From Nemertoderma westbladi (lineage: Eukaryota > Xenacoelomorpha > Nemertodermatida > Nemertodermatidae), in the NCBI GenBank assembly GCA_032718475.1, contig JAUCBJ010002408.1, positions 1 to 62,587 on the forward strand: a stretch of DNA of 62,587 nt. The letters are read 5' to 3'. Positions 40,397 through 52,344 of this stretch are shown here, piece by piece. A model generated the notes under the pieces. The model was not told the origin of the DNA. It was given only the letters and a program-made list of their open reading frames with translations, and ran no database searches. The number at the start of each line of letters is the position of its first letter. Positions within the stretch are counted from its first letter, which is position 1. A program made the translations under genes and the position numbers.

Positions 40397-42235
40397 CAAA
40401 ATTGTGCTAGGATTGAACTTTCGAATATCAGCTTTGATTTCGCTAAGATTATGGCGGGACTTAGTCACTTTTGAGAAAACACCAACTTGTCCAATTAAGG
40501 TAAAGTACGGATTCGTACGAAAGGGTTTTTTTTATTTTATGATTTCAATTCTAAAATTTAGCGAATTGTGCGCAGGCACGGTGTTGAGTTGATGTTTAGG
40601 ATAAAGCTGTATTATTAAGCTTAAAAAAAATATAAATATCAGACGAATTGCTACATTGCTAATTTTTTTACATTGTGGTGTGTGTGGTAAAGTATGGGAC
40701 ATTGCTAGGTAAAGTACGGGACCTGTACGAATTTTATGGTCGAAATGGTCTCTTACACTTAACCTAACAGTAATTTCTGGATAATTAGTGATAATAAAGT
40801 ACAACTAAGTATTTCCAACCAAGATATGGATGCAAAATGTGGGGCGACTCACAAATTGACCCGAAGTCTTAGCATATGGGCCCCATTGAAGAGTTCTATG
40901 TTATCTGTCATCTGTCTCATTTTTGATCGCTAATACTGTATAACTCGGTCATTTATAGATGAAATTAAACCAAACCTGGTACGTATGAAGTCTGTCAAAA
41001 GTTTGGAAAGAATCTGAGGTTTAAGGAATCAAAGGTCACATATCAGACAGTCTGTATGTTGGTACCGATAGTTTCAAAATTTTGATAAAACCGAAATAAG
41101 TCCACCAATCATTGATGAAACATAACCAAACTTGGTACACATGTAGTCTGTGAAAAGTTTAGAAATTCTTTCAATTTTTCTGAAAATGTATCAATTACTG
41201 TACTTAACCGATCTTATTATCTGCTAAAAAACTAAATTTTTTTGAAATTTGTTGTAAAGTACGGGACTTTACATGCATAAACTCAAAGATTAGTTAATGA
41301 TTCTTAGTTCAAATGCATACTTCTATGCTTCCCCCTACTACAGTACATATCACCCTAAACCATTATAACACTCCTGCCCTCCAGGTTTCATATACAGTAT
41401 TACAGTACATTAATACAGTGCACTATTGTAATTGCCATTATGGTAAAGTATTGGACAATTTTCAATTGGCCGTTATGATGTTTCTGAGGGAGTAGATTAT
41501 GAAACTAATTGTTTCTTAAGATGACGCAACACAAACGTGCTTTGCATTCCACTGGGTGATTGGGCTGAGTTATGTAGACTACTTATCTGTGTATAAATTA
41601 AAAATTTCACTATTTTTTGGTATAGTATGGGACTTTACATGCATAAACCCAAAGATTTCTTGACTGAGGATTAATTTTCAGTTAAAATATAGACTCATAT
41701 TCTTACGGCCGACTATGACCTTAGAGTATTATAACACTCCTGGCTTCACATATTACATTAATACAGTGCACTATTATAATCGCCATTTTAATGGTAAAGT
41801 ATGGGACAATTTTCAATTGGCCGCCATGATATTTCTGAGGGAGTGAAAATGAAACTAATTGTTTTATACGATGACGCAACACAAACGTGCTTTCATTCCA
41901 CTGGGTGATTTAGGCTGAGTTACATCTCTGTGAATAAACTAAATATTTCACTATTTTAAGTAAAGTATGGGACATCACATGGATTAACTTTATCGATTTC
42001 ATTACGGAGGAATGAAACACTGGTGAAATGAAATGAAACCAAAAAAATTCGAAAATGGGTTTGTTTTTGATTTGGTACATGCTCAGAAATATTAATTTAT
42101 TGCTCATAGGAAGTGCCTACAGGAAACGAAACTTTTGCACAATTTTATTCACATTTTGTGCAGGAATTCATGAAGTGCGATAAATTTTGACCTAAAATAA
42201 GTATAAATTCAAAGCTACATCTCATTTTTCGAAAT
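40397..42235. repeat. Insertion inside the LINE with imperfect tandem repeats
   Basis: The word GTAAAGTA(C/T)GGGAC recurs at 40500, 40688, 40711, 41255, 41443, 41624, 41800 and 41963. Segments of about 350 bp beginning with it are duplicated in tandem (41255-41620, 41625-41960). It replaces the palm A part of the LINE. No coding sequence recognised. Confidence 0.75.
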
Positions 42236-43302
42236 TAGTGGGGAGGTTGACCTTTTCATGGAATGAGCCTAAAATGCTTGAAATCCTAAGAGCTTATGGA
42301 ATACCAGAATTAATTGTTGCTGGCATTGGATTGTTATATTGTGACACAGAAGCGCAGGTACTCTCACCAGATGGGGAAACTGAGTTTTTCTCAATCCTGG
42401 CTGGCGTACTGCAAGGTGACACATTAGCACCATTACTATTTGTAATTGTGCTGGATTACGCAATGAGGACGGCCACAAAGGGAGAAGATCTGGGATTCAT
42501 ACTACAAGAACGCAGAAGTAGTAGATATCCGGCAACTACAGTCACAGACACCGACTTTGCGGATGACATAGCCCTGCTCTCTAATACGCTAGCAGATGCA
42601 CAGCTTCTACTAAATAAAGTGGAGAGGGCTGCTAAGGAGGTTGGATTGCATATAAATGCTACCAAGACCGAATTCATGACCTTTAATGTTGATGGAAACT
42701 TGACAACCATTGATAATAATCAACTAAGGAAGGTCGACGAATTCCAGTACCATGGATCATGGATAGAGAGAAGCAAAAAGGACATAGAAGTTAGGAAAGC
42801 AAAGGCTTGGGTAGCTCTATCAAAAATGGATACCATCTGGAAATCAGATCTCTCCAGGCACCTGAAGACTAAGTTCTTTCGAGCCACAGTGGAAAGTGTA
42901 TTTTTATACGGGGGTGAGACCTGGACACTGACTAAATCATTTGAACAACGAATTGATGGTTGCTACACAAGACTACTAAGGGCAACCCTAAACATCAGCT
43001 GGAGACAACACATGACAAACGCCGAGCTTTATGGTACAATACCACCTGTATCAACCACCCTCCGTGAACGCAGATTAAGATTCAGTGGGCACTGTTGGCG
43101 AAGTAAAGACGAGGTCATACCAGATCTACTTTTCTGGCAACCAACTCGTGGAATTCGTAGTCGTGGACGACCGGCCATAACATATATAGATCAACTTGAA
43201 AGGGATACTGAACTTTGGAGAAACGAAATAGCGACAACTATGGAGAATCGGGAAGCCTGGAAGGATCTCATTTCCACTGTCCGAGTTCGCTCGACCTAGT
43301 AG
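42236..43302 (+). pseudogene. LINE ORF2, RT palm to C-terminus
   Basis: A 353-codon frame opens within KMLEILRAYGIPELIVAGIG and has GVLQGDTLAPLLFVIVLDYA (palm B), [13 protein letters not shown] (catalytic FADD intact), the thumb, and [20 protein letters not shown] near the end. The catalytic Asp of motif A was lost with the insertion at 40397-42235. It is the sister of the 34127-34925 copy. Confidence 0.9.
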
Positions 43303-43404
43303 TTCCTAAATTTGTAGCAAATATTCCGTAAAGTATCCTATTGGAGGATGTGCTATCGGCATACTGCATTGGATAGGAGCACTATATATATAGTCATATA
43401 TATG

Positions 43405-44040
43405 AGGATGCTAGGCCGGCTGGTTAACAAAATTGCGCCGCCGCAACTCCCCATCCGAGACAGGGGGGAATCTGGACGCAAAACCCGCCTTGGCGAATTA
43501 TATCCCGCCTCAATGTTAAATTCTCAATTTAGGGAAAGGAGCAGGTTAAAGTGGAACGTTATATTAAGCAAAACAATAAACTAAACACAATAGAACAGGT
43601 TACAGTTATATTTTTTAGAGTAATCAACTGTTATTTGCGTCCAATTTCCCCAGGTAGAGGGATTAATTTTTATTGCGTCCAGTCCCCCCCCCCCCCCCCC
43701 CACCCACCCCCCCCCCCCTTCTTCCCCATCCCCCATAACTTGGGTGTGTTTTTCCGCAACTAAGTTCAGCGTCCTTTTTAAGAGGCGTCTCAACTCATCG
43801 ACTATACGCCATGCTTATTCTCTCAATGATTCGCTCAATCACAAGACGTGCTCTAACTGTCCTCACGGACAGTTAAGATGTCCTGCTATGATGAGTTGGC
43901 TCTGTTCTAGTGTCAAGCTTGGGTGGACCAATGAGACACTTCCAATGTTACATAGTGTCTGGTTGAGATGTGTGCAATGTACTAGGCATAATAAACCAAG
44001 TGAACTATTCTTGTTGAGCAGTTAGAGCCCGGCGTGTTGT
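43405..44040 (-). mobile_element. LINE 3'-end copy (minus strand)
   Basis: GCCGGCTGGTTAACAAAATT followed by GCGCCGCCGCAACT matches 6955-7010. CAAGCTTGGGTGGACCAATG and AGACACTTCCAATGTTACAT match 56485-56530. A C-rich stretch (43684-43718) interrupts it. The order equals that of the 56.3-kb copy. Confidence 0.6.
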
Positions 44041-44390
44041 ACACAAAAGTGGAAAATATTGATGGAGTTCCACCATTTTAGCTGATTCTGATAATCGAAT
44101 TCACATACAGTTGTACCACATGTGCTACAATTACATTTTGGCATCTAACGAGTGCAAAATATAAATTTATTTTAAAATTTTTAAAAGAAAAATAAAAGAA
44201 AAATATGAATGCCATTCGGTGCTATAACAACCCTGCAACATTTTTATTTGGAAAAAAATTCATAATAATATAGCATTTTTTGCTTATCAATCACGTTAAA
44301 TTTTTCTGTAAATGAATTAAATTGTTGGAATTATCTAAAACATTGATTCTATTAGTGTACACTAGGTGGCATCGCTTTATATTGTTGTAT

Positions 44391-45567
44391 TACACCATGA
44401 CCCGTAATATAGTGGGTAGGTACTAAAATGCACAACATGCAACAATGAGCAACAACGAGCAACAATGAGCAACAACGAGCAACAATGAGCAACAACGAGC
44501 AACAACATAGATACTCCCTATGGGGTGTTGACAGAATTTTGATTGAGTGAATTCTACGATTATGATCGGTCAATCTAAAATTAATTTCACTGTCCGATAA
44601 TTGTTGCTGGTTGTTGCTCATTGTTGCTCCATTGTTGCTCGTTGTTGCTCATGGTTGCTCGTTGTTGCTCATTGTTGCTCAGTGTTGCTCGCTGTTGCTC
44701 ATTGTTGCTCGTTGTTGCTCATCGTTGGTCATTGTTGCTCGTTGTGCATTTTAGCACCTACCTAGTGGGTTCAACTCACCGTGGTTGTTACCATGAAGCC
44801 GGAATTTTCGATTTCGCCTTTAAATTTTTTCTATAAGCGTTTTAAAAAAGTGTCTTTGCGAAATCGCACCATCCGTATCGTGGCCATTCTTCACATTAGT
44901 CGTAATTTTTCATATCAATAGAAAGCTTGCGTTGCAAGGATTCCAAATATGTAACAATATCTGAATTTCGTTGAGAAACAGCTGAGAAATAGGCGTTCAA
45001 AGATTGCAAGAATTATTGTTCGCTGCAGGCCATTTATTCTATTTAATAAATACACAAAATTCTAGAACGTGTTATTTATTTTATGAGTTGGTAGGCAACA
45101 GCGGTATGCCTATACAATATCTATATTGCATAGCTAATCATACATAAACAAATTGTTCCAGAATATTGTGTATTTATTAAATAGAATAAATGGCCTGCAG
45201 CGAACAATAATTCTTGCAATCTTTGAACGCCTATTTCTCAGCTGTTTCTCAACGAAATTCAGATATTGTTACATATTTGGAATCCTTGCAACGCAAGCTT
45301 TCTATTGATATGAAAATATTACGACTAATGTGAAGAATGGCAATGATACGGATGGTGCGATTTCGCAAAAGACACTTTTTTAAAACGCTTATAAAAAAAT
45401 TTAAAGGCGAAATCGAAAATTCCGGCTTCATGGTAACAACCACGGTGAGTTGAACTAGTTGTGTTTCAAATTTCAAGCAATATGATAAAGATTTGTAGAA
45501 AAATTTGGGGGGGGGGGGGGGGGGTCCGTGTCATCAGAAAATGACACTATATTACGGGTCATGGTGT
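44391..45567. mobile_element. Long-inverted-repeat element with an insertion
   Basis: Ends TACACCATGACCCGTAATAT and its inverse at 45548-45567 (TSD probably TTGTAT on both sides). Arms of about 300 bp (44768-45069 against 45147-45455) are nearly perfect inverted copies. A smaller inverted element (44415-44762) sits in the left arm, and an 18-nt G run (45507-45524) in the right. Diverged relatives are at 57735-58432 and 61405-61745. Confidence 0.85.
44415..44762. mobile_element. Foldback element nested in the larger one
   Basis: Terminal repeats GGTAGGT(A/G)CTAAAATGCAC in inverted orientation, flanked by direct TAGTG on both sides (probable 5-bp target duplication). Inside, tandem AACAATGAGC/AACAACGAGC units (44438-44505) face their inverse (44600-44745). 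Confidence 0.8.
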
Positions 45568-47536
45568 ATTGTATATGTATATATGCAACAACATTTTTGA
45601 GGATAATTGTTTGGTTTCTTACAAAAGTGGGAATAATTTATGACAAGAAAAGTAATTGTAGCATTGTAATTGTATGTAAATGAAAATAAAAAATGTAATG
45701 TATGTAATGTGCCCCTTTACGTACTCGCAGCGCCAATGTTGTTGTATTACGTAATAAAGATAATGTCCATCTAGCACATTCACTATTATATTCGATGATA
45801 AAACATTATAAAAATTATTCTAAACTATACTTCAATATATATTTGAATCACACAGAAGTTAGTTAGTTTCATTGATTGGTTACTAGTAACTATAATTCAC
45901 ATGCGACATCAAGCGGTTAATGTAAGAACTATTTACATGACAAGGTCTAACATTAGCATTATTATGTTAAGTTTAACGTTATAGAGGGTTAACGGCTTTC
46001 ATCACCGTATCTGCGCCTCTACACACTTCCACTTGTCGACACAGAGTTGCATATGTAATCTTTGTGACACCCCCACCAGCACCAGTGAACTATATCACCT
46101 AATACATCTAATTCTTTCAGTGGGCTACTACTTTACAGTATCTAATAAAATAATTAATATTTCTCGTGGATTAACTTTTTATCATACCTTATTTAAAGGG
46201 ATGGGGGGGGGGGGGGGGGGGTTGGGATACTCGGTATGTTGGCATATTTTACTTTTAGAATGGAAGATTGAAACTAATTAAAATTTTTTGTCTGTGTAAT
46301 AATTATGCCAGTGAACATAATTTGTAAACAAACAAATTATTAATTGAAATTAATTAACGACTTAAAACTGAAAATAAAAAAAACACCAAATGGCAGCACT
46401 AGAAATTGATATTTTTTCGCATTTTTAATAAACAATCCGATAAAAGTAGTAAAATAAGACTGTAAGACTGTGTTTGCAATAAACGGGAATAAATTACAGC
46501 AGAAACGGTTCATAAATACGGGGAGCGGGGCAATGATTTTTTTTGTGCAAAATTTACATTTTAAGAAAAACGCAGTTAAAGTTTGAACTGATCCGCGCAA
46601 AAACTCTTTGTCAATATGTAAGAATATCTGTCAATATATATCTAGCAACAAGAAAGCACAAAACCATGCTAAGATTTTTGCTGTGGGGATTGTCGCTGAT
46701 TTCATTTATGGGGTCGGATTTCACTTTTAATGAAATTTAGTTTGTCTGTATGACGGTATGTATGTCTGTCGGTGTAACTTACTGTCCGACAATCTGTCAG
46801 TCAAATATAAGAGAAGGCAAGATAAAGATAATCTAGATAAGGCCATCTAGATAAAAGTTTAGCTATAGGGGTTTTCCTGATTTTCCTTACAGAATTCATT
46901 TGGAGTGTCAGTTTTAAATTGTGATGACTTCCCAATTGTTAGGCTGTCAGACGACGAGGCCAAATTTGAATAGTAACATCGGAAACGAAGTCACCGACCT
47001 AGAAAACCCATATAGGGATTTTTTAGATGGATAGTAAGCATTATATTGTTTTGGTGACATTCTGATAGACAAACCGACAGTCAAACGAACAGACAAACTT
47101 TTCTCGAAAATGAAAAGAGATATTGCTAAACGGTTTTCAACGTGAAATCTTGATAAAAATCTTCTCTAGATAAAATAGAAAAAAAATTGAAGTTTTCTAA
47201 AATTTACCCCTTTTTTACTTTAGGCCTATAGTTTGACAAACATAACATGCCCATTTTTCTATTATTCCCCGTCTTAAAATGTAAAAATACTTAACTTCAA
47301 GATCCTACTAGTAAACTTAATGGATACGATATACTCTTACTGTATTTTTATGACTATCTTAGGGGTTCCATAAAATGCTGATTGCAGGATTGTATGCAGA
47401 CGATATCCGAGATTTTCCACCACAACTGCTGGACCACGCAATAATGGCTGGACTGTGTTACACTGGACTTAATGTGGTGGACGGTTGTTGGCATACCCAC
47501 CATATTACATATAGTAAAGTACACGTACACGATTAC
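45568..47536. other. TE-poor, AT-rich stretch
   Basis: No gene recognised. A 19-nt G run is at 46203-46221. Words such as TTTGTCTGTATG near 46741 resemble 23860 and may be an old repeat. Confidence 0.4.
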
Positions 47537-47694
47537 CGAAATAAGTCGGTCAATCACAGATAAAATTAATAAAACTTGGTGCGTATGGAGTCTTGTGCTG
47601 CGCGAAGGAAGGCCCCACGCCTTCGCGCAGCACAAGACTCCATACGCACCAAGTTTTATTGAATTTTATCTGTGATTGACCGACTTATTTCGGT
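47537..47694. repeat. Near-perfect hairpin, arms of about 73 bp
   Basis: CCGAAATAAGTCGGTCAATC ... GGAGTCTTGTGCTGCGCGAA on the left is repeated inverted on the right, with a loop of about 10 nt around AGGCCCCA. The arms differ at only one or two places, so it is young or under conversion. Confidence 0.9.
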
Positions 47695-47867
47695 TTTTAT
47701 CTATAGACTGAAACTAACCGACTGACGCACAGTCTCATTTTCGACCGAACTTCAGATTTTTTCTAAACTTTGACGAGCTGCATACGTACCAAGTTTGATT
47801 TAATTTCAACAATGATTCTTTGCTTTCAAGAATTAATTGTTAAAAAAAAACGTGCAAAATAATTATT

Positions 47868-47945
47868 ACCGCGTGTAGGATTCGAATCTACGCGGGAAGT
47901 TCTCATTGGAATTCTAATCGGCCTTAATGTAATCTACAGAAGGAG
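47868..47945 (-). other. tRNA-like B box, decayed
   Basis: The minus strand has GTAGATTCGAATCCTAC (T-arm with TTCGAAT loop) followed by ACGCGGT, but no matching acceptor 5' strand or clear anticodon arm. Likely a SINE or tRNA pseudogene remnant. Confidence 0.3.
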
Positions 47946-48160
47946 TGACTACTGTCCGTGCCTGTCTATTATCCTATAGATCTCTTACTATAACGGTGGA
48001 ACTTTTATATTTTTTAATGCAACTGCAGATCGATTATAATAATATCTCCGTTTATCAGCAGTGTTTAAGCGGTTTCTATCAGCAATGTCTGCATCTTTTT
48101 GCCACTCGCTACAATAGGATCGTCAATGAGTCATCGTAAGGGATGACCGAATACGAAATG

Positions 48161-51100
48161 TTACGCTAGGGATAATTTATCTTCATTTGGAGTATTTCGT
48201 AATTCTAGCAGACCGGCTAGAAAATCATCTGAATTTATATTGCCGCCAGTTTTAGCCAACAAATATTTTATCTTTTTCACATTCACCTCTGCGTGTCCAT
48301 TACTTTTTGGATATCCTGGGGTTGATGGTTGCCACTTGACTCCCCATTCCCTAAAAAATTGCTGTGTTTCTTCAGCTGCGAATTGAGACCCATTGTCTGA
48401 TGAAAAGATGTTAGGGACTCCCAACATTGCGAAATATTGTCTCAATACCTTTATATTATCAGATGCTGTAGGTGCATTCTTAAACTTATCAACAAGGGGG
48501 TATCCCGAAGTGCGATCAACATATACTATATAGTATGCTCCACCATACTGAAAAAAATCTGCTGACACAGATTGAAAAAGTCGAGCCGGAATGATGTGTT
48601 GCAACATTGGTTCAGTTGGAAGGGATGGGCGGAAATGTTGACATTCTAAACAAGTTTCAACAGAATTTGTGATATCAGAATTAAATACAGGCCAATAAAC
48701 GGACTGACGTGCCCGTCTCTTAGTTCTTTCTATACCCTGGTGACAATGAGTCAATTTATCTAGAGAAATATCTGGAATATCACCATTTATGGCTGCCTCA
48801 TTAACTGGATTTAAAAATATAGCAGACTGTTGCCCATAAGGGTCACCCTTTCGCGTGTGCGTGTGCATTCCTAAAAAATTGCTAAAGCTGTCTATGTGAG
48901 TGTTTACCTCTGTGTGTGAGTGTATAGCTCTGTGTGTGAGTGTTTACCTCTGTGTGTGAGTGTATACCTCTGTGTGTGAGTGTATACCTCTGTGTGTGAG
49001 TGTATACCTCTGTGTGTGAGTGTATAGGCCCATAAGGGTCACCCTTTACGTGCGTGCACACAAATGACATTTGATTATTGGAGGGTAATTTAAATATCTT
49101 GTTTTTACCTACTACTGAATTAACTGTACCGGTACCTACTGCAGTACTGACTTATTGGATATTACTGTATTACACTAATACTATTACACTAATACAGACT
49201 AATACTGCAGTACCTGAGTCCTGTATGGAATCCAATAGGTCAGTCTGTCAGTAGGTATTAGTACTGCAGTAGGTACGGTACAGTTAATTCAGTATCAGTA
49301 CAGCAATACGAAGGCCCTGGTAGTAGGTAAAAACAAGATAGGCCTATTTAAATTACCCTCCAATAATCAAATTTCATTTGTTTGCACGCACGTAAAGGGT
49401 GACCCTTATGGGCCTATACACTCACACACAGAGGTATACACTCACACACAGAGGTATACACTCACACACAGAGGTATACACTCACACACAGAGCTATACA
49501 CTCACACACAGAGGTATACACTCACACACAGAGGTATACACTCACACACAGAGGTAAACACTCACACAGACAGCTTTAGCCATTTTTTAGGAAAGAACAC
49601 GCACACGCGAAAGGGTGACCCTTTTGGGCCTATACACTCACACACAGAGGTAAACACTCACACACAGAGCTATACACTCACACACAGAGGTAAACACTCA
49701 CATAGACAGCTTTAGCAATTTTTTAGGAATGCACACGCACACGCGAAAGGGTGACCCTTATGGGCTTCCGTAGGATCTGAAATCGGGGCTCTTGATAAAG
49801 CATCTGGTATTAAATGTTTCATTAAATTAAAATTAAATTTTTCCTTTTTTCCATACAACATTGAAGTTATAACTGGACAATTTAGAACGGTAATTTAATA
49901 CCCTGGTATTCTCTATATCAATCAGACCATATCGGTTGAACATTGTTTCTAGGGGTTTGTGATCTGTTATTACAGTGATTGATTCTAATCCTGCTAAATA
50001 AACATGACATTTTCGAATCGACCATAAGATTGCCAAGGCTTCCAATTCAAATATAGCATCTGGTTTCAGCTTCTTTTAAAAATCTGCTTCCACACTGTAT
50101 AAGTTTCCAATATCCTAATTGTTTTTGCAATAAAACAAAACCAATGCCTTGTAAGCGAGAAACATCCGTTTGCAAACAGGTATCTGCATTCGGGTCAAAC
50201 ATTCCAAGAACAGGGGGTCTTAGTAATACAGAGCAGCTTTGACTTTTTTGAAAGACTGGTTATGTTCTGGTAACTATATGAATTCGTTTCGCGGACTTAA
50301 TAATCCACGAGGGGGACTAGCTGCAGATGCAACTTCCGAACTAAAAGAACCCATTTGGTTCACGAGACCTAGGAAGCTTCGGAGGTCAGTCCGAGTGGTA
50401 GGTATTGGAAAGTCTGAAATGGCATTCACTTTGTTAGGGTATGTTTCCTGCTGCTGATATGTTTCCATGTGATATTTTATACCCAACAAAATCAATCTCT
50501 TTGGATATAAGAATAGATTTATTTTGGTTTACAGTAAAATTCTAATATGCACATCATTATAGGACATCACAGACGATGCTCACAAGTTTTCTGATAGTTG
50601 GAGATCCCATAGCAATGTCATCTGTAACTTTCTGTACATTTAATCCTATGAAAGCCTGATCACCACGGTATGAACACATGTTGAATTTAATGCAGGGCAC
50701 TTATTCATTGTCTGATGACCACGTTGACCACACTGGCCACATCGATCAGTATTAATAAAATCTTTTTTCTTTATTTCCTTAATTCTAGGTTTAGTAAGTT
50801 TGCGGGATTTGTTATCACTTTGTTTTACATTCAATTTTCTCTTATTATATTCAGTTCTATTTATATTAATAGACGTATCAACACAATGACTTACCTTTCC
50901 TAAGCTTTTAGAAGCTATTCGTGAAGATTCTAATGTAATTATAAATTTTCGTGATGCATTGAATTCTAGTGGTGGATCCTGGTGATTAATTTTTCGTGGT
51001 CTTGATCGTTGGATATCACAAGTATTAATAATGCAGTATGCAACCTATCTGCTGTAACAGTTGATGTACTGGCATACTCTCCCAACTCGATTATTTTGTT

Positions 51101-51300
51101 ACACACAGAAGTATAACTTTGGCTTTCTTTCTGTCCTTTTGAAAGCAATGACCGCCATTCCAAATTTGCGTTACGGAGTGAACAAAGATATTCTTGAATA
51201 TGATTATGAATTTCTTCAATATCTAAATCAGTATAACGCACTCACCCTCAATTGCATCCATAGACTCAACAAAAATCAGAACACATTTCGATAACTTATT
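48161..51300 (-). pseudogene. Decayed Ty3/Gypsy retrotransposon
   Basis: On the minus strand, from the right: a gag remnant (51241-50966), a CCHC zinc knuckle (CGQCGQRGHQTMNKCP, about 50740), the end of RT (ISDFPIPTTRTDLRSFLGLV, 50420), RNase H (EALAILWSIRKCHVYLAGLE and TDHKPLETMFNR, 50045-49833), and integrase (48868-48161). The integrase has a zinc-finger-like HCHQG...CLECQ region and DDE core motifs SADFF, SSDNGSQF and SNGHAE. Frames are broken and the RT catalytic part is missing. No LTRs were identified. A foldback element lies between RNase H and integrase. Confidence 0.85.
48836..49767. mobile_element. Composite foldback inserted in the Gypsy element
   Basis: Four copies of CCCATAAGGGTCACCCTT (two in each orientation; a fifth reads TTTTGGGC) delimit modules. 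Outer modules carry a GCTAAAGCTGTCTATGTGAG word and tandem 20-bp units (CTCTGTGTGTGAGTGTATAC) in opposite orientations at 48890-49025 and 49410-49700. The centre (49050-49370) is an imperfect palindrome rich in CAGTA and GTACC words. Confidence 0.85.
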
Positions 51301-51329
51301 AGAAGTCAGCAATGGTCACCTGGATACTG

Positions 51330-51600
51330 TTCCAACTACAGAGCGAAAGTCGAGCGAAACTAGCCATCATTGTATAATTCGCCGATTACTATAAAGCGGA
51401 AGTAAAAACTGCAATAGATGACTTCACTACCAATAAGGCAAGAGGACCCGATCGTAAGTTTTATGAACACCTAAAACATGCTGCACCGCTAATAATTGTA
51501 ATATTAACAGTTCTCTTCAACACATGTTTGAACATCAGTAAACTACCACAGATATGGAAGTTACGTATTTGTCGACACGCCGACTTTAGGGAGTGATTCA
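51330..51600 (+). pseudogene. LINE RT N-terminal fragment
   Basis: Translation gives VKTAIDDFTTNKARGPDRKF and LFNTCLNISKLPQIWK, the first RT block of a non-LTR element (KAPGPDG motif). It ends near 51590; the matching later part appears at 53790. Confidence 0.7.
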
Positions 51601-51764
51601 TCAAAGCGAGTTGTGTATCCTTGAAGAAGGTCGCTAAGACAGAAATCGATTGGACGTTAAAGTCATAACTTTTTCATAGTTTATGGGAGGTGGACCCCAG
51701 GACCCATCATTAAACAGACAATCAATTAGGGAGGCGATTCGTAAACTTTGAACTCTTCTGTAAG

Positions 51765-52049
51765 GTGTTTTTTGTAGGTTTAATGACCTTACATTATGCG
51801 GTATTTTATTATGAACATTTATTGGTGCTTAAATTAATATACATTTTATACTTCCTAGGCCTCAAATTATTAGAAAAGTACAGTAATTTGTTAACAATCT
51901 TTTGGGCGCTTTTTTCAATAGTTTATTTTTCTCCATACTTTATTTTCCTCTGTATATTTTTCATTATTTTTATTACATTTTGTAGACTGTATGAAATTGC
52001 CTACCGAACACTATGCTTTCCAACTACTGAATACAGAAACTGGGATTAA
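51765..52049 (+). other. Phe/Ile/Tyr-rich 94-codon ORF, doubtful
   Basis: Hydrophobic composition arises from T-rich DNA, no known domain, no homologue recognised. Listed because it is one of few open frames in the insertion between LINE parts. Confidence 0.12.
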
Positions 52050-52344
52050 ACAGTTTTAGCGCTATTTCTAACCGCACATTTAGTTCCTTTATAGAATTAG
52101 TTTATTCGCATATTATAATGACCACTACAATTTCTAACTACGCGTAGTCTTAGGCCCAAAATTAATTCAGTACAGTACTCCAGTAGACAGTAGTGCCTAT
52201 TCCTCTACCGGTACCTCTTTTAGTACATAGGCCTGCAGTTGTAGTGTATTTTGTATTTTATACATTATCTCGTGTATCCCTGAAGAAGGCCGCTAACGAT
52301 CGGACGTTAAAGTCATAACTTTTTAATAGTTTATGGGTGGTAGA

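Noticed and set aside
47868-47945. tRNA gene on the minus strand
   Set aside because: The T-arm and B box are present but no acceptor partner or anticodon arm can be folded.
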